From Candidatus Dependentiae bacterium (GTDB lineage: Bacteria; Babelota; Babeliae; Babelales; Vermiphilaceae): a DNA stretch of 64,000 bases. Position numbers and translations under genes: made by a program. The notes under the pieces are model-generated. The model ran no database searches. It was not told the DNA's origin and saw only the letters and a list, made by a program, of their open reading frames with translations. The stretch covers positions 1 through 64,000 of the forward strand of contig JAGQHQ010000004.1 of the NCBI GenBank assembly GCA_020431705.1, given 5' to 3'. Position 1 is the stretch's first letter; every line of letters starts with the position of its first letter. This document shows, in pieces, positions 61,456-64,000 of the stretch.

Positions 61456-64000
61456 TTATTGACAGACATCACATTCTTGATTTTCAATACTGCACGCCTG
61501 AACACCTTCAGTAATATCATCATCACTATCAAGTTCACCTCCGACAGAATCACTCAATACTGATGCATTACCGGTGACCATCGTTACCGAAGCAGCCGCT
61601 CGTTCGATATCAACAGTCATACCATTCTGACTCACGCGCACGTCAACCGCTTCGCCAACGACACTACTAAAACTATTTCTAGTACCATCATTTTCCACTG
61701 TAGTTATATGAGTTCTTTGCATCTTTTTTACACTTGCATCTAAAGTGGTGGTAGTAGTTGTATACTCCCGTTTTTGCGTAAAGCCAAATTTTTTAGCATC
61801 AAGTGTCGATTTTTCAATCTGACTTGCACCAAGTGTACGTAAATAATAGGTAGTTTTAAGACCTTTTTTCCACGCACGAATGTAGATATCATGTAATTTT
61901 TTACCCGATACACCTCTCATGAATACATTGTGCGATTGGCTTTGGTCTAACCAACGGCCACGTGCTGCAGAAATATCAATCATCCACTCTGGATCAAGCT
62001 CAAATGATTCTTTATATTTATGTTTAATATGATCAGGAATACTCTCAATCATCTGCACACTACCATCATAATATTTGAGTTGATCAAGCATATCTCGATT
62101 CCACAAATTAAGATTTTTAAGATCTTCTATTAAATATTTATTAACAACAGTAAACTCACCACTCATATTCGCCTTAACATACAGATTTTTGTAAATTGGC
62201 TCTATACATGGAAAACAACCAGAAATATTGGCAATAGTCGCTGTTGGTGCAATAGCCATACAGTTAGCGTTGCGCATGCCATACTGTTTGATATGATCAC
62301 GGACAACATCCCAATCCAAACGCTCGTCTCGTGGCACATCTATATACGTACCACGCTCTTGCTCAAGTAATGCAATAGTATCATTAGGTAAAATACCACG
62401 ATCCCATTTGGAACCTTTATATGATTGATATGAGCCACGCTCTCTTGCCAATTGAGATGAGGCTAAAATTGCATAGTACGATATTTTCTCTGAAACTTCA
62501 TCAGCAAACTGTAATGCTTGTAGCGAATCAAACGTAATATCAAGTTTATATAATGCATCTTGCAAACCCATTTGCCCCAATCCAACAGGACGATGTTTAA
62601 AGTTTGCATTTTCTGCTTCTTTAGTTGGATAAAAATTAATATCAATTACATTATCAAGCATACGCATTGCTGTTGTTACTGTTTTTGCAAGCATTATATC
62701 ATCTAATTTGCCATCGATAATGTGTAAGCCTAAGTTTACTGATCCTAAGTTACATACGGCAGTTTCATCTGCTGATGTATTAAGCGTAATTTCTGTACAT
62801 AAATTAGAACTATGCACTACCCCAACATGGTCTTGTGGTGAACGAACATTACATGGATCTTTAAACGTAAGCCACGGATGCCCTGTTTCAAATAATCTAC
62901 TGAGCATTTTTCGCCACAATTTTTTTGCATCAATCACTTTAAAAAGTTCAATCTCACCATTTTGTGTTTTTTGTTCATACTCTGTATATCTTTTTTCAAA
63001 TGCTTTACCATAAATATGATGCAAATCTGGTACATCGTGCGGTGAAAAGAGTGTCCATGTACCACCTTCAATAACCCGCCTGATAAATAAATCAGGAATC
63101 CAGTTTGCGGTGTTAATATCATGTGTACGGCGTCGTTCGTCACCAGTATTTCGTCGTAAATCAAGAAAATCTTCAACTTCTAAATGCCACGTCTCCAAAT
63201 ATACTACAGCTGCAGAACGCCGCTTACCACTTCTATTAATTGCTGCTGTTGTATCATTAGCAATACGCAAAAAAGGAATTACTCCTTGGCTTTCCACCTT
63301 GATACTTTCTATATTTGCACCAACAGCACGAATATTTGTCCAATCATTTGATAACCCACCAGACCACTTTGAAAGCTGTGCATTATCACCAATACATTTA
63401 AAAATATGCTTTAAATCATCTTCTACTGTTGTTAAATAGCATGAGCTGAGTTGTGGCCGCTTAAGTGCTGCATGTAACAAGGTTGGCGTACTTGGTACAT
63501 AACGCATAGTAGACATCAAATTATAAAATTCGATAGTTTTTTCTATTTTGTTTTTCTCTTGTAAACAAAGCCCCATGGCAACACGCATCCAAAAAATTTG
63601 CGGCAATTCAAGATACGTGTCCTCATATTTTACAAAATAGCGCTCATATAGCGTTCGCAAGCCCATATATTCAAAAAGTTCATCGCGCTCAATACACAGA
63701 TTGTCTGCCAATATTTCTATATCAAACTCTTTCAAACGTTGATCAAACAAATTATACTGTAACCCTTTGTTAATCGCATTAATAAATGCTTTCTTATACT
63801 CTTGCTTATAGTTACAACGTGTAATAGAAAAACGAGTAACTTCCTTGAAAAGTTTTTTGCGCAAGCAACGTGTTGCTACATAACCATATGCTGGATCCCG
63901 TTCAATAAATGCAGTAGCAGCAAGAAAAAGGGCTTGATTTAATTCTGTAGGCGTAATGCCATCGTAAATAGTGCGAGACATCTCTTTTATAATTAAATTA
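61456..64000 (-). CDS. nrdA: Ribonucleotide reductase large subunit (NrdA), 5' end outside the window
   Basis: Reduces ribonucleoside diphosphates with NrdB. Visible: the SSCYLT segment (first redox Cys), SNLCTEI (radical-site Cys with Asn and Glu), AVCNLGS (second redox Cys), the Tyr pair in TTYYLRTLGASQIEKS, and a C-terminal Cys pair (CDVCQ) for re-reduction. A Met lies at 63981, but the frame stays open to the window edge (N-L-I-I-K-E before it). The visible beginning, YDGITPTELNQAL, matches the end of a normal ATP-cone. So the true start and most of the ATP-cone lie beyond the window. It is followed by nrdB at 13 bp. Confidence 0.95.
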   Translation of the reverse strand, partial: NLIIKEMSRTIYDGITPTELNQALFLAATAFIERDPAYGYVATRCLRKKLFKEVTRFSITRCNYKQEYKKAFINAINKGLQYNLFDQRLKEFDIEILADNLCIERDELFEYMGLRTLYERYFVKYEDTYLELPQIFWMRVAMGLCLQEKNKIEKTIEFYNLMSTMRYVPSTPTLLHAALKRPQLSSCYLTTVEDDLKHIFKCIGDNAQLSKWSGGLSNDWTNIRAVGANIESIKVESQGVIPFLRIANDTTAAINRSGKRRSAAVVYLETWHLEVEDFLDLRRNTGDERRRTHDINTANWIPDLFIRRVIEGGTWTLFSPHDVPDLHHIYGKAFEKRYTEYEQKTQNGEIELFKVIDAKKLWRKMLSRLFETGHPWLTFKDPCNVRSPQDHVGVVHSSNLCTEITLNTSADETAVCNLGSVNLGLHIIDGKLDDIMLAKTVTTAMRMLDNVIDINFYPTKEAENANFKHRPVGLGQMGLQDALYKLDITFDSLQALQFADEVSEKISYYAILASSQLARERGSYQSYKGSKWDRGILPNDTIALLEQERGTYIDVPRDERLDWDVVRDHIKQYGMRNANCMAIAPTATIANISGCFPCIEPIYKNLYVKANMSGEFTVVNKYLIEDLKNLNLWNRDMLDQLKYYDGSVQMIESIPDHIKHKYKESFELDPEWMIDISAARGRWLDQSQSHNVFMRGVSGKKLHDIYIRAWKKGLKTTYYLRTLGASQIEKSTLDAKKFGFTQKREYTTTTTTLDASVKKMQRTHITTVENDGTRNSFSSVVGEAVDVRVSQNGMTVDIERAAASVTMVTGNASVLSDSVGGELDSDDDITEGVQACSIENQECDVCQ

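Noticed and set aside
63981-64000. NrdA starting at the Met at 63981, lacking an ATP-cone
   Set aside because: The frame stays open to the window edge and the visible start matches the end of a normal ATP-cone, so the gene is simply cut by the window.

Overview
The window is AT-rich, gene-dense bacterial DNA with a Gram-negative envelope (MurB, MraY, Lgt, TolC). It looks like a reduced, host-associated genome. It has queuine-type tRNA salvage, a chlamydia-like class Ic ribonucleotide reductase, leucine-rich and ankyrin-like repeat proteins, and about twenty secreted proteins of unknown function. Many of these carry a peculiar A-M-E-E junction after the signal peptide. Together this fits an intracellular or amoeba-associated lineage. 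Candidatus Dependentiae (TM6, Babeliae) is my best guess, but no rRNA gene is present to confirm it. I saw no tRNA, rRNA, CRISPR array or insertion sequence.

Left part (1-28 kb): tRNA modification and wall synthesis (trhO, murB, a queuosine-precursor transporter, tgt, a SPOUT methyltransferase), then two tandem leucine-rich-repeat genes. A remnant of the methyltransferase 3' end sits beside the second of these, so the pair arose by local duplication. After that come an amino-acid permease, mraY, mnmG, three secreted proteins with a shared motif, lgt, the dnaG-rpoD pair (sigma factor with a histone-like lysine-rich extension), a CNNM/CorC membrane protein, a cysteine-rich secreted protein, a TrkH/KtrB channel, an ABC-F protein, and an NfeD-SPFH-acidic protein operon.

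Middle part (28-44 kb): accessory secreted proteins, including one gene broken by a single stop codon exactly at its A-M-E-E junction. A gene-poor stretch (30.4-31.0 kb) holds a tandem 15-bp repeat and a fold that looks like a structured RNA. Transketolase, a degenerate ComEC-like protein and a DJ-1 protein follow. A tightly coupled sugar operon, glk-pgi-zwf-gnd-cyclase, takes glucose through the oxidative pentose phosphate route. It lacks a recognisable 6-phosphogluconolactonase, and the last gene, a metal-dependent cyclase-family hydrolase, is a candidate replacement.

Right part (44-64 kb): the most unusual locus is 44.6-47.9 kb. A protein with the architecture of a pentameric ligand-gated ion channel is followed 7 bp later by an exported fusion of a degenerate PPP-type phosphatase domain and a LivJ-like periplasmic binding protein. 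An intact exported PPP phosphatase lies convergently behind it. This may be a ligand-sensing channel system. Next are a TolC-MacA-MacB-thioredoxin efflux operon (MacB split into permease and ATPase), more secreted proteins, a phosphodiester glycosidase, and nrdB-nrdA. NrdB has Phe in place of the radical Tyr. nrdA runs off the right edge.
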